This document shows positions 21,913 through 31,468 of a stretch of 64,000 bases of DNA, piece after piece. The stretch is from NCBI GenBank assembly GCA_903932865.1, contig CAIZHQ010000016.1, positions 372,001 to 436,000 of the forward strand. The letters are read 5' to 3'. Numbering within the stretch: position 1 is the stretch's first letter; each line of letters starts with the position of its first letter. Source of the stretch: an uncultured Burkholderiales bacterium (GTDB lineage Bacteria > Pseudomonadota > Gammaproteobacteria > Burkholderiales > Burkholderiaceae_C). Below the pieces are notes generated by a model that saw only the letters and a list, made by a program, of their open reading frames with translations, was not told the origin of the DNA and did not search any database. The translations under genes were made by a program, and so were the position numbers.

Positions 21913-22797
21913 ATGACCCTCAGCCGACAACAAATCACCTTGCTGATCATTTTGACTTTGGTCTGGGGTTTCAATTGGCCCATGCTCAAGCTGGGTGTCA
22001 GTTACTTTCCCCCCTTGTCATTTCGAAGTCTGAGCATGTGGATGGGCTTGCCCTTTTTGGCACTGGTGCTTTACATTAAAAAAGTGCCCTTCAAAATTCC
22101 GATGGCTGACTGGCGAGAGCTGTTCATTCTGGCCATCACCAACATGCTGGTTTGGCATGTGTTGATCATCCTAGCCGTACAGAATTTATCCAGTGGTCGT
22201 GCTGCGATTCTGGGTTACACCATGCCGATTTTTTCAGCCCTGATTGGGGTGCTCTGGTTCGGTGCTTCGATGCGCTGGCGGGCTTGGGCAGGGGTTTGCT
22301 GTGCGGCCCTCGGTGTGGTGTTCTTGCTTTGGCACGAATTGAGTGCCATCTCGGGCAAACCCTTGGGCGTGGTGCTGGGGCTGGTGGCAGCGGCCTTTTG
22401 GGGCTTGGGCACGCAGCAGATCCGTCACACCCGGATCCAAGTGCCGACATTGGCCATCGTGTTCTGGATGACTTGCATGAGCACATTGCTCATGAGTGTT
22501 TTGGCCTTTGCATTTGAGCGCCAAAACTGGGGGCCGATTCCAGACATCACTTGGGCGTCGATTGTGTACAACGCTTTTGGTGTGTTTGTGTTTGCCCAGG
22601 CCGCCTGGCTTTCATTGGCGCGCAATTTGCCACCGTTGGCCTCTACCTTGAGTGTGATGTTGATTCCGGTGCTGGGCGTTTTCAGTGGGGCATTTTTTTT
22701 GAACGAAGCCTTGCATTGGCAAGACTGGGCCGCCATCGTGTTGATCGTGCTGGCCATCGCCTCGGTGCTGTGGCCTGCTGGTCACCGCCCCCAATAG
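21913..22797 (+). CDS. EamA/DMT-superfamily transporter
   Basis: About 10 TM helices with two EamA-like halves (LTLVWGFNWPMLKLGV...; ...LIPVLGVFSGAFFLNEALHWQDWAAIVLIVLAI). Start uncertain. Confidence 0.85.
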   Translation: MTLSRQQITLLIILTLVWGFNWPMLKLGVSYFPPLSFRSLSMWMGLPFLALVLYIKKVPFKIPMADWRELFILAITNMLVWHVLIILAVQNLSSGRAAILGYTMPIFSALIGVLWFGASMRWRAWAGVCCAALGVVFLLWHELSAISGKPLGVVLGLVAAAFWGLGTQQIRHTRIQVPTLAIVFWMTCMSTLLMSVLAFAFERQNWGPIPDITWASIVYNAFGVFVFAQAAWLSLARNLPPLASTLSVMLIPVLGVFSGAFFLNEALHWQDWAAIVLIVLAIASVLWPAGHRPQ

Positions 22798-22809
22798 GCC
22801 CAACCGTCC

Positions 22810-22843
22810 ACTGACCACTGACCACTGACTACTGACCACTGAC
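22810..22843 (+). repeat. Tandem heptanucleotide repeat ACTGACY x ~5
   Basis: ACTGACC ACTGACC ACTGACT ACTGACC ACTGAC between the DMT transporter stop and the amidase ATG. Confidence 0.9.
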
Positions 22844-22848
22844 AGCAC

Positions 22849-24168
22849 ATGAACCAGGACCTGACCCTTTTGAACTGCGCTGCCCTGCAGCAAGCCTACG
22901 GCCAGGGGCTGTGTGACCCTGTGGCCGTGACCCGGGCGCACTTGGCACGGATTGCGCAGCGCAACCCGGCGCTGCAGGCCTTTGTGCATGTGTGCGAAGA
23001 CTTGGCCTTGCAGCAGGCACAGGCCAGTGCGCAGCGATGGGCCAGTGGGCAGCCGTTGGGGCCGCTCGATGGGGTGGTGATGGCCCTGAAGGACAACATC
23101 GACGTCGTCGGCATGCCGTGCACCGCTGGTACAGCGGCCTATGCGCAGCGCATGCCGGTGCACGATGCACCTGTTTACCAACGCTTGCGCGATGCCGGCC
23201 TGGTGTTGTTGGGCAAGCTCAACATGCACGAAGCCGCCTTGGGGGCCACCACCGACAACCCTGTCTATGGCCGCTGCATGAATCCCTTGCGCGAGGGCTA
23301 CACGCCGGGCGGCTCCAGCGGTGGTTCGGCCGCTGCCGTGGCCGATCACCTGTGCACCATCGCCATGGGGACCGACACCATGGGTTCGGTCCGCATTCCG
23401 GCCGCTTACTGCGGTGTGATGGGCATGATCCCCACACGCACGCGCTTGCCCACGGACGGCATAGTGCCCTTGAGCCCCACCTTGGATGTGGCAGGGCCTC
23501 TGGCGCGCAGTGGACACGATCTGGCGCAAGTGATGGCCTGTCTCTTGGGCGTGAGCCTGGCGACCGCGTCTGACGCCAACGCCTGGCGTGGTTTGCGCGT
23601 GGGCATCTTGCCGCAGACGAGCGAGGTGGCGATGGCCCCGGACGTGCAAGCGGCTTGGCAGGCCACGCAACAGCGCTTGCAAGCGCGAGGCGCACTGCTC
23701 AAATCCGTGGCTTTGCCTGACTGGTCTCCTGCCCGCAACCGCTTGCATGCCTTGCTCATGAGCGAGTGGGAAGGGGCTGATTACTGGTTGGATGCCTTGG
23801 GGCCCGAGTTGCCGGGGTTGAGCGTTGGCTTGCAAAAAATGCTGCGTTACGGGGCGGGTTTACCGCTGCCCAAGCGGCAGGGCAGCCAGGCCGCCATTGA
23901 CGGCTTGCGTGCGCAAGCCGGGCTTTTGTTCGCAGACATCGATGTTTTGCTGTTGCCCACCACGCCGCACACCAGCTTTGCCCACACCGAAGCCGCGCCT
24001 GCCAGCCAGGCCGACTGGGCGTGCCTGGCCAACCTGTTGGGAGCGCCCGCTTTGTCCTTTCCTTGCCCGAGCGATGGTTTGCCGGTGTCGTGCCAGTTGT
24101 TGGCCGCTCCCGGTCAGGACGAGCGCTTGCTCGCGCTGGCTTGTGCGCTCGACACGTTTTGGGATTGA
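22849..24168 (+). CDS. Amidase-signature family hydrolase
   Basis: LDGVVMALKDNIDVVGMPCTAGT, YTPGGSSGGSAAAVAD, GTDTMGSVRIPAAYCGVMGMIPT: Ser-cisSer-Lys triad motifs of the amidase signature family. Confidence 0.92.
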   Translation: MNQDLTLLNCAALQQAYGQGLCDPVAVTRAHLARIAQRNPALQAFVHVCEDLALQQAQASAQRWASGQPLGPLDGVVMALKDNIDVVGMPCTAGTAAYAQRMPVHDAPVYQRLRDAGLVLLGKLNMHEAALGATTDNPVYGRCMNPLREGYTPGGSSGGSAAAVADHLCTIAMGTDTMGSVRIPAAYCGVMGMIPTRTRLPTDGIVPLSPTLDVAGPLARSGHDLAQVMACLLGVSLATASDANAWRGLRVGILPQTSEVAMAPDVQAAWQATQQRLQARGALLKSVALPDWSPARNRLHALLMSEWEGADYWLDALGPELPGLSVGLQKMLRYGAGLPLPKRQGSQAAIDGLRAQAGLLFADIDVLLLPTTPHTSFAHTEAAPASQADWACLANLLGAPALSFPCPSDGLPVSCQLLAAPGQDERLLALACALDTFWD

Positions 24169-25538
24169 TGCCAGCTTTGCAAGCTGCTCCACAAACGCGC
24201 GGGTGAATCATCCTCAGCCAGCGCAAGCGCTGCGCTGATGAGATGCCGAGCCTGCCAATCTATCCAGCCACTGGCCTGCAGCAGTTGCGTGGCTTTGGCC
24301 ATCACCTGGTCCGGGCTCAAGGGGTTTTCCGGATCGCCTAAAACGTTGACCACTTCACTGCTGTGTTGGGTGCCGTTTGCCATTTGCAGCTGCAAATGGG
24401 CACCAAAACTTTGCGGGTACGCCTGCTCTTGTGCTGGCCCGCACACCAGCGTGATGCATTCGCGCAGTGCGCTGCAGATCGGGTCCAACAGCGCCTCTGG
24501 CGCGGTGGCCTCCAGCCCGAAATCGCCATGGCACAGGGCCCAGGCCACGCCATGCTGCAAACTGAATTTGCCTTGCAAGGGCGTTTGCGGGCAAGGCTGG
24601 TCAGCAAACGACAGTGCCACCGCGTAGGTGTCAAGATGCATGTGTTCGATCTGCCCGGGATCGATCCCTTGCGCGTGTAACTGCAAAGCGCATTCGATGG
24701 CAGGGTGCACATGCCTGCACGCAGGCCAGGGCTTGAAGCTGACTTCGTGCACGCGCCAGGCGCGATCGGGTGGGGTCTGCAGCAGTGCGCGCGCCCTGGC
24801 CGCGTCCAGATTGCCTCCGGTGGCCTTCAACCAGCCCAAAGGCCCTTCTAGGATGGACAAAGGCCCGGTCATGCCAGCTGCCGCAAGGTCTGCTGCGACC
24901 AAGCCTGCTTGGGCGCTGTGGCCTGTGGCCAGTTGCTTGGCCAAGCCCGGCTCAAGGCGGCATTGCCAGACGCCCGCAGATTGCATGCCTGCCAAGGCCA
25001 AGGCGTGTTGCGTGTGCGTAGGGTCCAGACCCAGCAAGCGGGCGCAGGCCATGGCACTGGCAAAGACCCCGGTCGTCGCGGTGCTGTACCACTGGCCGTA
25101 ATGGCTGGGCCCGCTGAGCAGGCCGAGCAAGATGCCGGTTTCATAGCCCACCACCACCGCATCGAGCAATGCCTCGGCGGTGGTGTTTTCGCGTTGGGCC
25201 ATGGCCAGCACGGCTGGAATGACCGTGTCGCCTGCATGCACCACGGCTTCGCGGTGCACATCGTCCATTTCATGGCTGCTGCCCAGGCTACCGTTCCAGC
25301 GGGCGGCCTCTGCTGCCTGCAAGCTGCTGTGTCCACAGACCCAAATGGGACCGGGCGCCTGCTTAGCGGCCCATCGCCGCAGTACCGCGCCCAACTCGGT
25401 CGTTTGCCCCAAATGCGCACAAGCCATCCAGTCGATCAGCTGCAGTGCCGCACGTTGGCGGTCATGCAGGCGAATGGGTCTTCGCAAAGCCGCCACCAGC
25501 CATTCGCTCCAAGGTGTTGGGTGTGCGAGTGGCATCAC
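24114..25538 (-). CDS. MmgE/PrpD family protein
   Basis: HEMDDVHREAVVHAGDTVIPAVLAMA, GYETGILLG, HYGQWYSTATTGVFASAMACARLLGLD, family-typical; C-terminal end overlaps the convergent amidase gene. Confidence 0.88.
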   Translation of the reverse strand: MMPLAHPTPWSEWLVAALRRPIRLHDRQRAALQLIDWMACAHLGQTTELGAVLRRWAAKQAPGPIWVCGHSSLQAAEAARWNGSLGSSHEMDDVHREAVVHAGDTVIPAVLAMAQRENTTAEALLDAVVVGYETGILLGLLSGPSHYGQWYSTATTGVFASAMACARLLGLDPTHTQHALALAGMQSAGVWQCRLEPGLAKQLATGHSAQAGLVAADLAAAGMTGPLSILEGPLGWLKATGGNLDAARARALLQTPPDRAWRVHEVSFKPWPACRHVHPAIECALQLHAQGIDPGQIEHMHLDTYAVALSFADQPCPQTPLQGKFSLQHGVAWALCHGDFGLEATAPEALLDPICSALRECITLVCGPAQEQAYPQSFGAHLQLQMANGTQHSSEVVNVLGDPENPLSPDQVMAKATQLLQASGWIDWQARHLISAALALAEDDSPARLWSSLQSWHQSQNVSSAQASASKRSS

Positions 25539-26335
25539 AGGCCCTTGAATCGGGGCGGTCTTTTTTCATTGAAGGCCAGCACGCCCTCGCGCCGATCTTC
25601 GGTGTCCACCAGCTGGTTGTAGGCCTCCACCTCAAACCGGTAAGCTGTGCGCAATTCCATTTGGCTCCCGTACCGAATGGACTTTTTGACCTGCCTAACC
25701 GACAGCGGTGCATTGCGCGCCAAGGTTTGGGCCGTGTGCAGTGTTTCGCTCAGCAACTGTCCGGGTTCGAGGGTTTGATTGAGCAAGCCCCACTCCAACG
25801 CTTGCAGGGCAGTGAAGGCTTGCCCCGTCATGATGAGTTCCTTGGCGCGGCGCTCGCCGATGGCACGGGGCAGGTTTTGCGTGCCGCCCATGCCGGGCAT
25901 GATGCCCAAGGTGACTTCAGGCATGGCAAAGCGCGCGCTGTTGCTGGCATACATGAAATCGCAGCACAAGGCCAATTCCAGTCCGCCGCCATAAGCATGG
26001 CCGTTGACGGCAGCGATCACGGGCAGCGGCAAATCCACCAAGGCCCAGGACATGCGTTCAAAGATCTCATGCTGGTGTGTCCATTGCGCACGCGTCATGC
26101 CCTTGCGCTCTTTCAGGTCACCCCCCGCACAGAAAATTGTCGAACCCGCGCCGGTCAACACCACACAGCGCACGCCCTGCGCATCGTCGGTCAGGCGCAG
26201 CCACAGGTCCAGCAGTTCCTGTCCCATGCGTGTGTTGATGGCGTTGCCCACATCGGGGCGGTTCAAGGTGACTTGCAGGACGCCATCGGCGTGGGACTCC
26301 AGCAAGAGAGTTTCAGGGGCTTGCAGCGGGTCCAT
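25535..26335 (-). CDS. Enoyl-CoA hydratase/isomerase family protein
   Basis: Crotonase fold motifs: VTLNRPDVGNAINTRM, AVNGHAYGGGLELALCCDF, MPEVTLGIMPGMGGTQNLPRAIG. Confidence 0.92.
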   Translation of the reverse strand: MDPLQAPETLLLESHADGVLQVTLNRPDVGNAINTRMGQELLDLWLRLTDDAQGVRCVVLTGAGSTIFCAGGDLKERKGMTRAQWTHQHEIFERMSWALVDLPLPVIAAVNGHAYGGGLELALCCDFMYASNSARFAMPEVTLGIMPGMGGTQNLPRAIGERRAKELIMTGQAFTALQALEWGLLNQTLEPGQLLSETLHTAQTLARNAPLSVRQVKKSIRYGSQMELRTAYRFEVEAYNQLVDTEDRREGVLAFNEKRPPRFKGL

Positions 26336-26357
26336 GGGTATTGAGACGAAGCAAGGG

Positions 26358-27134
26358 TCAATTCGGCGCGTACTGTTGTCCACCGTCGACGTGCAACACG
26401 GTGCCACTCAAGTAGCCGCAAACGGGTGACGCGCAATGCACGGCAAGGCGTGCAATTTCGTCGGGCTCGGCCAAACGGCCAAAAGGCAATTTCTGCGTCA
26501 TCTCCAACCAGCGTGAAGCGTCCCCCAGCTTGCTCGCAGCTTGCTGCCTGAGCACGCCTTCAATGCGGTCACTGCGCGTGGGCGAGGGGTTGATGCCGAA
26601 CACCCTCACACCCTTGCGCACGCTGCCGGCGCCAACGCCCTGTGTGAACGAAATCAGTGCGCCGTTGGCTGCCGAGCCGCAAATGTATTCGTAGCGTGGT
26701 GCAGCCCCGGCCATGCCGATGATGTTGCAAATGACACCTTGCCCGCGTGACTCCATGGCCCCCAGATACAACCGGGTGAGGTTGATGTAACTGAACAATT
26801 TGAGCTCCCAAGAGGCGCGCCATGCGTCTTCGGCAATGTCGTGGAGGCTGCCGCCCGGGATGGCACCTGCGTTGTTGACCAGGATGTCTGCCGCAGGAAA
26901 CAGATTGAACAAAGCGCGGTCAGAGCCAGGTTGTGACAAATCGATCTCGGCGATGGCGGGAGCTGGCAGGCCTTCTTTTGCAAAGGCAACCAAGGCGGCG
27001 TCCAGGTTGCTGCGTTGGCGTGACACCAAGACCGGCTTGGCGCCTTCGCGTGCAAAGTTCAGGGCAATGGCCAAGCCAATGCCTTTGGAGCCACCGGTCA
27101 CGATGACTTGTTTTTGATCGAGTTGGAGGTTCAT
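26358..27134 (-). CDS. SDR-family oxidoreductase
   Basis: VTGGSKGIGLAIALNFAREGA, VNNAGAIPGG, Tyr/Lys region RYEYICGSAANGAL.., LSGTVLHVDGGQ. Confidence 0.88.
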   Translation of the reverse strand: MNLQLDQKQVIVTGGSKGIGLAIALNFAREGAKPVLVSRQRSNLDAALVAFAKEGLPAPAIAEIDLSQPGSDRALFNLFPAADILVNNAGAIPGGSLHDIAEDAWRASWELKLFSYINLTRLYLGAMESRGQGVICNIIGMAGAAPRYEYICGSAANGALISFTQGVGAGSVRKGVRVFGINPSPTRSDRIEGVLRQQAASKLGDASRWLEMTQKLPFGRLAEPDEIARLAVHCASPVCGYLSGTVLHVDGGQQYAPN

Positions 27135-27224
27135 GCGTGAGGCCTGCGAATGGACCAGTCACTGGACTTGCCCGGGGTTTGGAGAGATCCAAGGGATTTT
27201 TGTGGGCGCACAGGGCGACGCAGA

Positions 27225-28109
27225 TCAAGGACTTGGCGGCGGCACTTGCGTGGTGTACCAGTCGGCGATTTGCCCGCCGTTCATGAAGCACACCTGGGGG
27301 GACTTCATCAGCAAGTCCAGCATGCGCTCAAAACTGGCAAAGCGGTGGGGCACGCCAATCAAGTGCGGGTGCAGACCGATGGCCAGCACACGGGGGTGTG
27401 TGGCCGCTTCGCGCTCAAACAAGGCGAGAGTGCGGGCCAGGCGTTCGTACATTTCGTCGCTGGTGTGTTTCTCGATGGCGTAAACGATCGAGTCGTTGAT
27501 TTCGAGGTTGTAGGGCATGGCCAGCAAAGGGCCGTTGCGCGTTTGCATCCAGCCAGGCACATCGTCCACCACCCAGTCAAAAACATAGTCTACGCCCTGC
27601 TTTTTCAGCAGTTCGGGGGTGTCGTGTGTTTCGCGCAAGCCGGGGCTCAACCAGCCTCTGGGGCGTTGGCCCGTGAAGCGTTCGATCATGTCCAGGCTCA
27701 TGGCGATCAAGGATTCTTCGGACTCGCCTTGGTTGTGGTTCAGACTTTTTTGGTGCACCCCATGGCCAATGAACTCCCAGCCTGCTTCGTGCATGGCTTG
27801 CGCAGCATGTGGGTAAGCGTTGATGACCCCGGCGTTGAAACTGGTAGAGGCGGGCAAACCCCGATCCTGAATGGCCCGAAGGATACGCGGCAAGCCAGCT
27901 CGCATGCCGTAATCGGCCCAGCTGAAGTTGGGCACATCGGGCACCGTCTCTTTGCCGTGTGGGGGCGTGATGATGGTGCGCGGCATGCTCGACTCGAACT
28001 GCCAGTGCTCCACGTTCACCACCAAGTGCACCATGATGGCGCCTTGTGGCGCAGCCTTCAATGCTGGCCCATCGTTGGAAAAGCGGTACGGAATGCGGGG
28101 GTTGGCCAT
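27225..28109 (-). CDS. Polysaccharide deacetylase (NodB/CE4-fold, PuuE-like) family protein
   Basis: YGMRAGLPRILRAIQDRGLPASTSFNAGV, EAGWEFIGHGVHQKSL, RGWLSPGLRET typical of the PuuE-like clade rather than chitin deacetylases. Confidence 0.85.
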   Translation of the reverse strand: MANPRIPYRFSNDGPALKAAPQGAIMVHLVVNVEHWQFESSMPRTIITPPHGKETVPDVPNFSWADYGMRAGLPRILRAIQDRGLPASTSFNAGVINAYPHAAQAMHEAGWEFIGHGVHQKSLNHNQGESEESLIAMSLDMIERFTGQRPRGWLSPGLRETHDTPELLKKQGVDYVFDWVVDDVPGWMQTRNGPLLAMPYNLEINDSIVYAIEKHTSDEMYERLARTLALFEREAATHPRVLAIGLHPHLIGVPHRFASFERMLDLLMKSPQVCFMNGGQIADWYTTQVPPPSP

Positions 28110-28110
28110 G

Positions 28111-28860
28111 TCAGTGTCGAATGAGGTTGAGGATGTCGAGCTTGAGCGAGGCAAATGTTTCGCTGGCGGTGTCGGCCACGGTGCGTGGGCGCGCCAGCGG
28201 CACGGTGATCTTGGTCTGGATGCGGCCCGGGCGGGCAGACATCACGTAAATCGTGCTGGCCAAAAAAATCGCCTCATCGATGTCGTGCGTGACAAAAATG
28301 ATGGTGGGCTTGAGCTGCTGCCACACATTGAGAAGCAACTCTTGCATGGTCAAACGGGTTTGCGCGTCCAGTGCGCCAAACGGCTCGTCCATCAGCAGCA
28401 CGCGCGAGCCCAGGGTCAAAATGCGGGCAATGCCCACACGTTGGCGCATGCCGCCCGACAACTGCACGGGCAAATGGTTCTTGAAGTCGCTCAGGCCCAC
28501 GATCTTGAGCATTTCATGGGCGCGGTCTTCGTAGTCGCTGCGCGCCAGGCCCTGTACCTTGGGACCGAAGATCACGTTGTCCCAGACACTCAGCCAGGGA
28601 AACAATGCGGCTTCTTGAAAAACCACGCCACGGTCGGGCCCAGGTGCGTTGACCACGCTCCCATTGACCAACAACTGGCCCGCTGTAGGCTGCTCAAACC
28701 CCGCAATGAGGTTCAGCAAGGTGGATTTGCCGCAGCCTGAAGGCCCAAGTAAAGCCACCAATTCCCCCGGGGCGACCTGCAATTGGATGTCTTCCAGGGC
28801 TTTGACGGGCGTGCTGCCCGGGTAGGTTTTGTAAAGGTTCTGGATGGAAATATCGGACAT
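28111..28860 (-). CDS. NitT/TauT-type ABC transporter ATP-binding protein
   Basis: LLGPSGCGKSTLLNLIAGFEQPT, LSGGMRQRVGIARI, LLMDEPFGALDAQTR, FVTHDIDEAIFLA. Confidence 0.94.
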   Translation of the reverse strand: MSDISIQNLYKTYPGSTPVKALEDIQLQVAPGELVALLGPSGCGKSTLLNLIAGFEQPTAGQLLVNGSVVNAPGPDRGVVFQEAALFPWLSVWDNVIFGPKVQGLARSDYEDRAHEMLKIVGLSDFKNHLPVQLSGGMRQRVGIARILTLGSRVLLMDEPFGALDAQTRLTMQELLLNVWQQLKPTIIFVTHDIDEAIFLASTIYVMSARPGRIQTKITVPLARPRTVADTASETFASLKLDILNLIRH

Positions 28861-28869
28861 GTTTTCTTC

Positions 28870-29676
28870 TCAATGGCTTTGCAGCATGCGCCAGACCAAA
28901 ACCCTGCTTTCAATGAAAACGATCAAACGATCACTCAAGAATCCCATGATGCCGATCGACACCATGTCGGCCAGCACAATGTCCATGCGCCCCACGTAGT
29001 AGGCGTCCCATAGCACGTACCCCAGACCTGACTTGACGGCCACCATTTCCGAGACGATCACGGCGGTCCACGAAATGCCCAGGCCAATGCGCAAGCCTGT
29101 GAAGATGGAGGGCATGGCCGCGGGGAGAACAACCCGGTACAGCAATTGCTTGCGACTGGCACCCATCATCAGGGCCGCGCGCACCAGGTTGCGCTCCACA
29201 TCGCGCGCACCCTGCGTGGTGTTGACCACGATGGCATAAAAACCACCCAGGAAAATCAGAAAAATGGCACCCATGTCCCGAATGCCAAACAGCGCGATCG
29301 AAAACGGCAACCAGGCCGTGATCGGGATAGGCCGCAAGCTCTGAATGAGCGGGTCAAAAAGCTGCTGAACCATACGGCTCCAACCGATCAGCAAACCCAG
29401 AGGGACACCGATCAGAGCCGCCAAGAAAAAGCCCTGCGCCACCCGCATCGAAGAGTACTGGACATTAGACACCCAAGAGCCCAGGTACGGATTCAGGCCT
29501 AGGCCGGGTGAGCCAAAAATCCAGCCGTGCCAGCCTTCCAAAACCAGCATGGGGGTGGGCAGGATGCCGGCCATGCCTGGCCTGCTGCCTGCGACCTGCC
29601 AGATGACCAGAACCACCGCTGGCACCAACAGGCCAAGCACTGTCCGACGAAGGGTATCGAGAGAAGCGTTAGCCAT
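28870..29676 (-). CDS. NitT/TauT-type ABC transporter permease
   Basis: BPD_transp_1-type permease with EAA-like loop (GASRKQLLYRVVLPAAMPSIFTGLRIGLGISWTAVIVSEM). Confidence 0.93.
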   Translation of the reverse strand: MANASLDTLRRTVLGLLVPAVVLVIWQVAGSRPGMAGILPTPMLVLEGWHGWIFGSPGLGLNPYLGSWVSNVQYSSMRVAQGFFLAALIGVPLGLLIGWSRMVQQLFDPLIQSLRPIPITAWLPFSIALFGIRDMGAIFLIFLGGFYAIVVNTTQGARDVERNLVRAALMMGASRKQLLYRVVLPAAMPSIFTGLRIGLGISWTAVIVSEMVAVKSGLGYVLWDAYYVGRMDIVLADMVSIGIMGFLSDRLIVFIESRVLVWRMLQSH

Positions 29677-29691
29677 GAAGGTGCTGCCTGC

Positions 29692-30669
29692 TTACTTTTT
29701 GAGTTCAACGACCATGGAGTCGTCGTACAGAGCGGCGGCTTCCTTGGTCACGTCTTTTTGCACGATGCCTTGCTTGAAGGCCGCTTCAGCCAAGCGCGAA
29801 ACTTGGTCTTTGGTCAGGACACCACCGAGTTTGATGATCTTGGCCGACTCTTTGGTCACGTTCAGTGGCAAGCCGGTGTACTTGGAATAGGCATCGGCAA
29901 AGACATCCTTGTTCTTGCTCAGGGTTTCTTCGGCCTTGAGGTAAGCCCACAGAAAGCGGCGCACCAGTTCCTTCTTTTGGGTCATGGCTTCGCCAGAGGC
30001 AGCCAGCATGCCCAGCTCGGCACCCACAGCGCGGGACTGGCTGTATTCCAGTTTTTGCGAGAAGTAGGCATCGCCTTCGGCCACAGCCTGGGACTCAAAG
30101 GGCTCCCATAGCACCATGGCATCGATGTCGCCACGTTTCATCGCCTGCACAAAAGCAGTGCCGCCACCTTGCACGTTCACGGGGGTGAACGAGTTGTAGG
30201 GGATGTTTCTCTCGATCAAGGTCATGGCCCACTGGAACCAGACGGCTGAGCCAGGGGCAATGGCAATCTTTTTGCCTGCAATGTCACCCCAGTCATCGAT
30301 CTTCACGCCTTTGCGTACCACCAGGTATTTGGGCGAGCTGCCCACACCCGTGAGGCCCACCAGGTTTTTGCTGCCTTGTCCAGCCACGATGGCCAAGTCA
30401 CCCGCCCCCACGGCCGAGACGTCCACCGAGTTGGACAGCAGCGCGGTGCGGGCATCGGCGTAGCGCACGAATTCTGCGCGCTTGACTTCGATGTTCATTT
30501 TCTTGAGTTCTTCTTCGACCAAGAGCATGGGTGAGAGGTGACCCACTTTGACATAGCCCACCGTGAGTGTGGCTTTGTCTTTGAGGGGGGCGGGCGCAGG
30601 ACCCAAAGCCAAAGCCATGCCGGTGGAGACCGACAGCGCAAAGCCGATGAGGGAAGTCCAAAGTTTCAT
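29692..30669 (-). CDS. NitT/TauT-type ABC transporter substrate-binding protein
   Basis: Signal peptide, LTVGYVKVGHLSPMLLVEEE, SAVGAGDLAIVAGQGSKNLVGL, GKKIAIAPGSAVWF; adjacent to permease and ATPase. Confidence 0.92.
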   Translation of the reverse strand: MKLWTSLIGFALSVSTGMALALGPAPAPLKDKATLTVGYVKVGHLSPMLLVEEELKKMNIEVKRAEFVRYADARTALLSNSVDVSAVGAGDLAIVAGQGSKNLVGLTGVGSSPKYLVVRKGVKIDDWGDIAGKKIAIAPGSAVWFQWAMTLIERNIPYNSFTPVNVQGGGTAFVQAMKRGDIDAMVLWEPFESQAVAEGDAYFSQKLEYSQSRAVGAELGMLAASGEAMTQKKELVRRFLWAYLKAEETLSKNKDVFADAYSKYTGLPLNVTKESAKIIKLGGVLTKDQVSRLAEAAFKQGIVQKDVTKEAAALYDDSMVVELKK

Positions 30670-30691
30670 CTGAATACTCCTGGGTTGGTGG

Positions 30692-31468
30692 TTATTGGCC
30701 GGTGAATTGAGGGGACCGCTTTTGTGCGAAAGCCAGCCGGCCTTCCGCATAATCGTTGCTTTTGAAACATCCGTCGATGGCGGTTTTCACTGACGTCATG
30801 TCTTCTTCATCTTCTGCAAGTGCCACCAAAGTTCTCTTGGCGGCCTGAACGGTCAAGGGCGCATTGGTGGCGATCTCTTGGGCCAATGCGGTGCAGTGCG
30901 CAAACACATCTTCGACCACAGCAAGGACCATGCCCATGACCTGTGCGCTTTGCGCGTCATAGACCCGTGCGGTGTAGAAAGCCTCGGCCGTGGCCTGAGG
31001 CCCCAAGTTGTTCACAATGCTTTTCATGTTTTCGATGTCGTAGCCCAGTCCTAAGCGGGCCGCAGGCATGCGAAAACGCGAATGCGGTGCTGCGTAACGC
31101 ATGTCGCAACTCAAAGCCAGGCCCAGCCCGCCGCCATAGCAAATGCCACTGATGGCCGCAATCACCGGCACCCTGCAGCGAAAAATGGCCTGTTGCGTGC
31201 GTTTGACCATGTCGTTGTAATTCGCCACCGAAGCTTCGGAGTTGCGCTGGGTTTCGAACTCGCTGATGTTGGCCCCAGAAACAAAGGACTTGTCACCCGC
31301 GCCGCGCAGCACACACACGCGCACTTCGGGGTTACGGTTCATCTCGTCAAAAGCCGCCAGCAAGGAGGTCCACATGGACAAACTCATCGCGTTGTGCCGG
31401 GAGACGTCGTCGATGGTGACCTGCGCCACATGGCCTTGCACAAGCAGATCGATTCGGCCTTCGCTCAT
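30692..31468 (-). CDS. Enoyl-CoA hydratase/isomerase family protein
   Basis: VTIDDVSRHNAMSLSMW, GAGDKSFVSGANISEF, VIAAISGICYGGGLGLALSCDMRYA. Confidence 0.92.
   Translation of the reverse strand: MSEGRIDLLVQGHVAQVTIDDVSRHNAMSLSMWTSLLAAFDEMNRNPEVRVCVLRGAGDKSFVSGANISEFETQRNSEASVANYNDMVKRTQQAIFRCRVPVIAAISGICYGGGLGLALSCDMRYAAPHSRFRMPAARLGLGYDIENMKSIVNNLGPQATAEAFYTARVYDAQSAQVMGMVLAVVEDVFAHCTALAQEIATNAPLTVQAAKRTLVALAEDEEDMTSVKTAIDGCFKSNDYAEGRLAFAQKRSPQFTGQ

Noticed and set aside
22810-22843. CRISPR repeat
   Set aside because: Pure 7-bp tandem units without spacers; no cas genes in the window.
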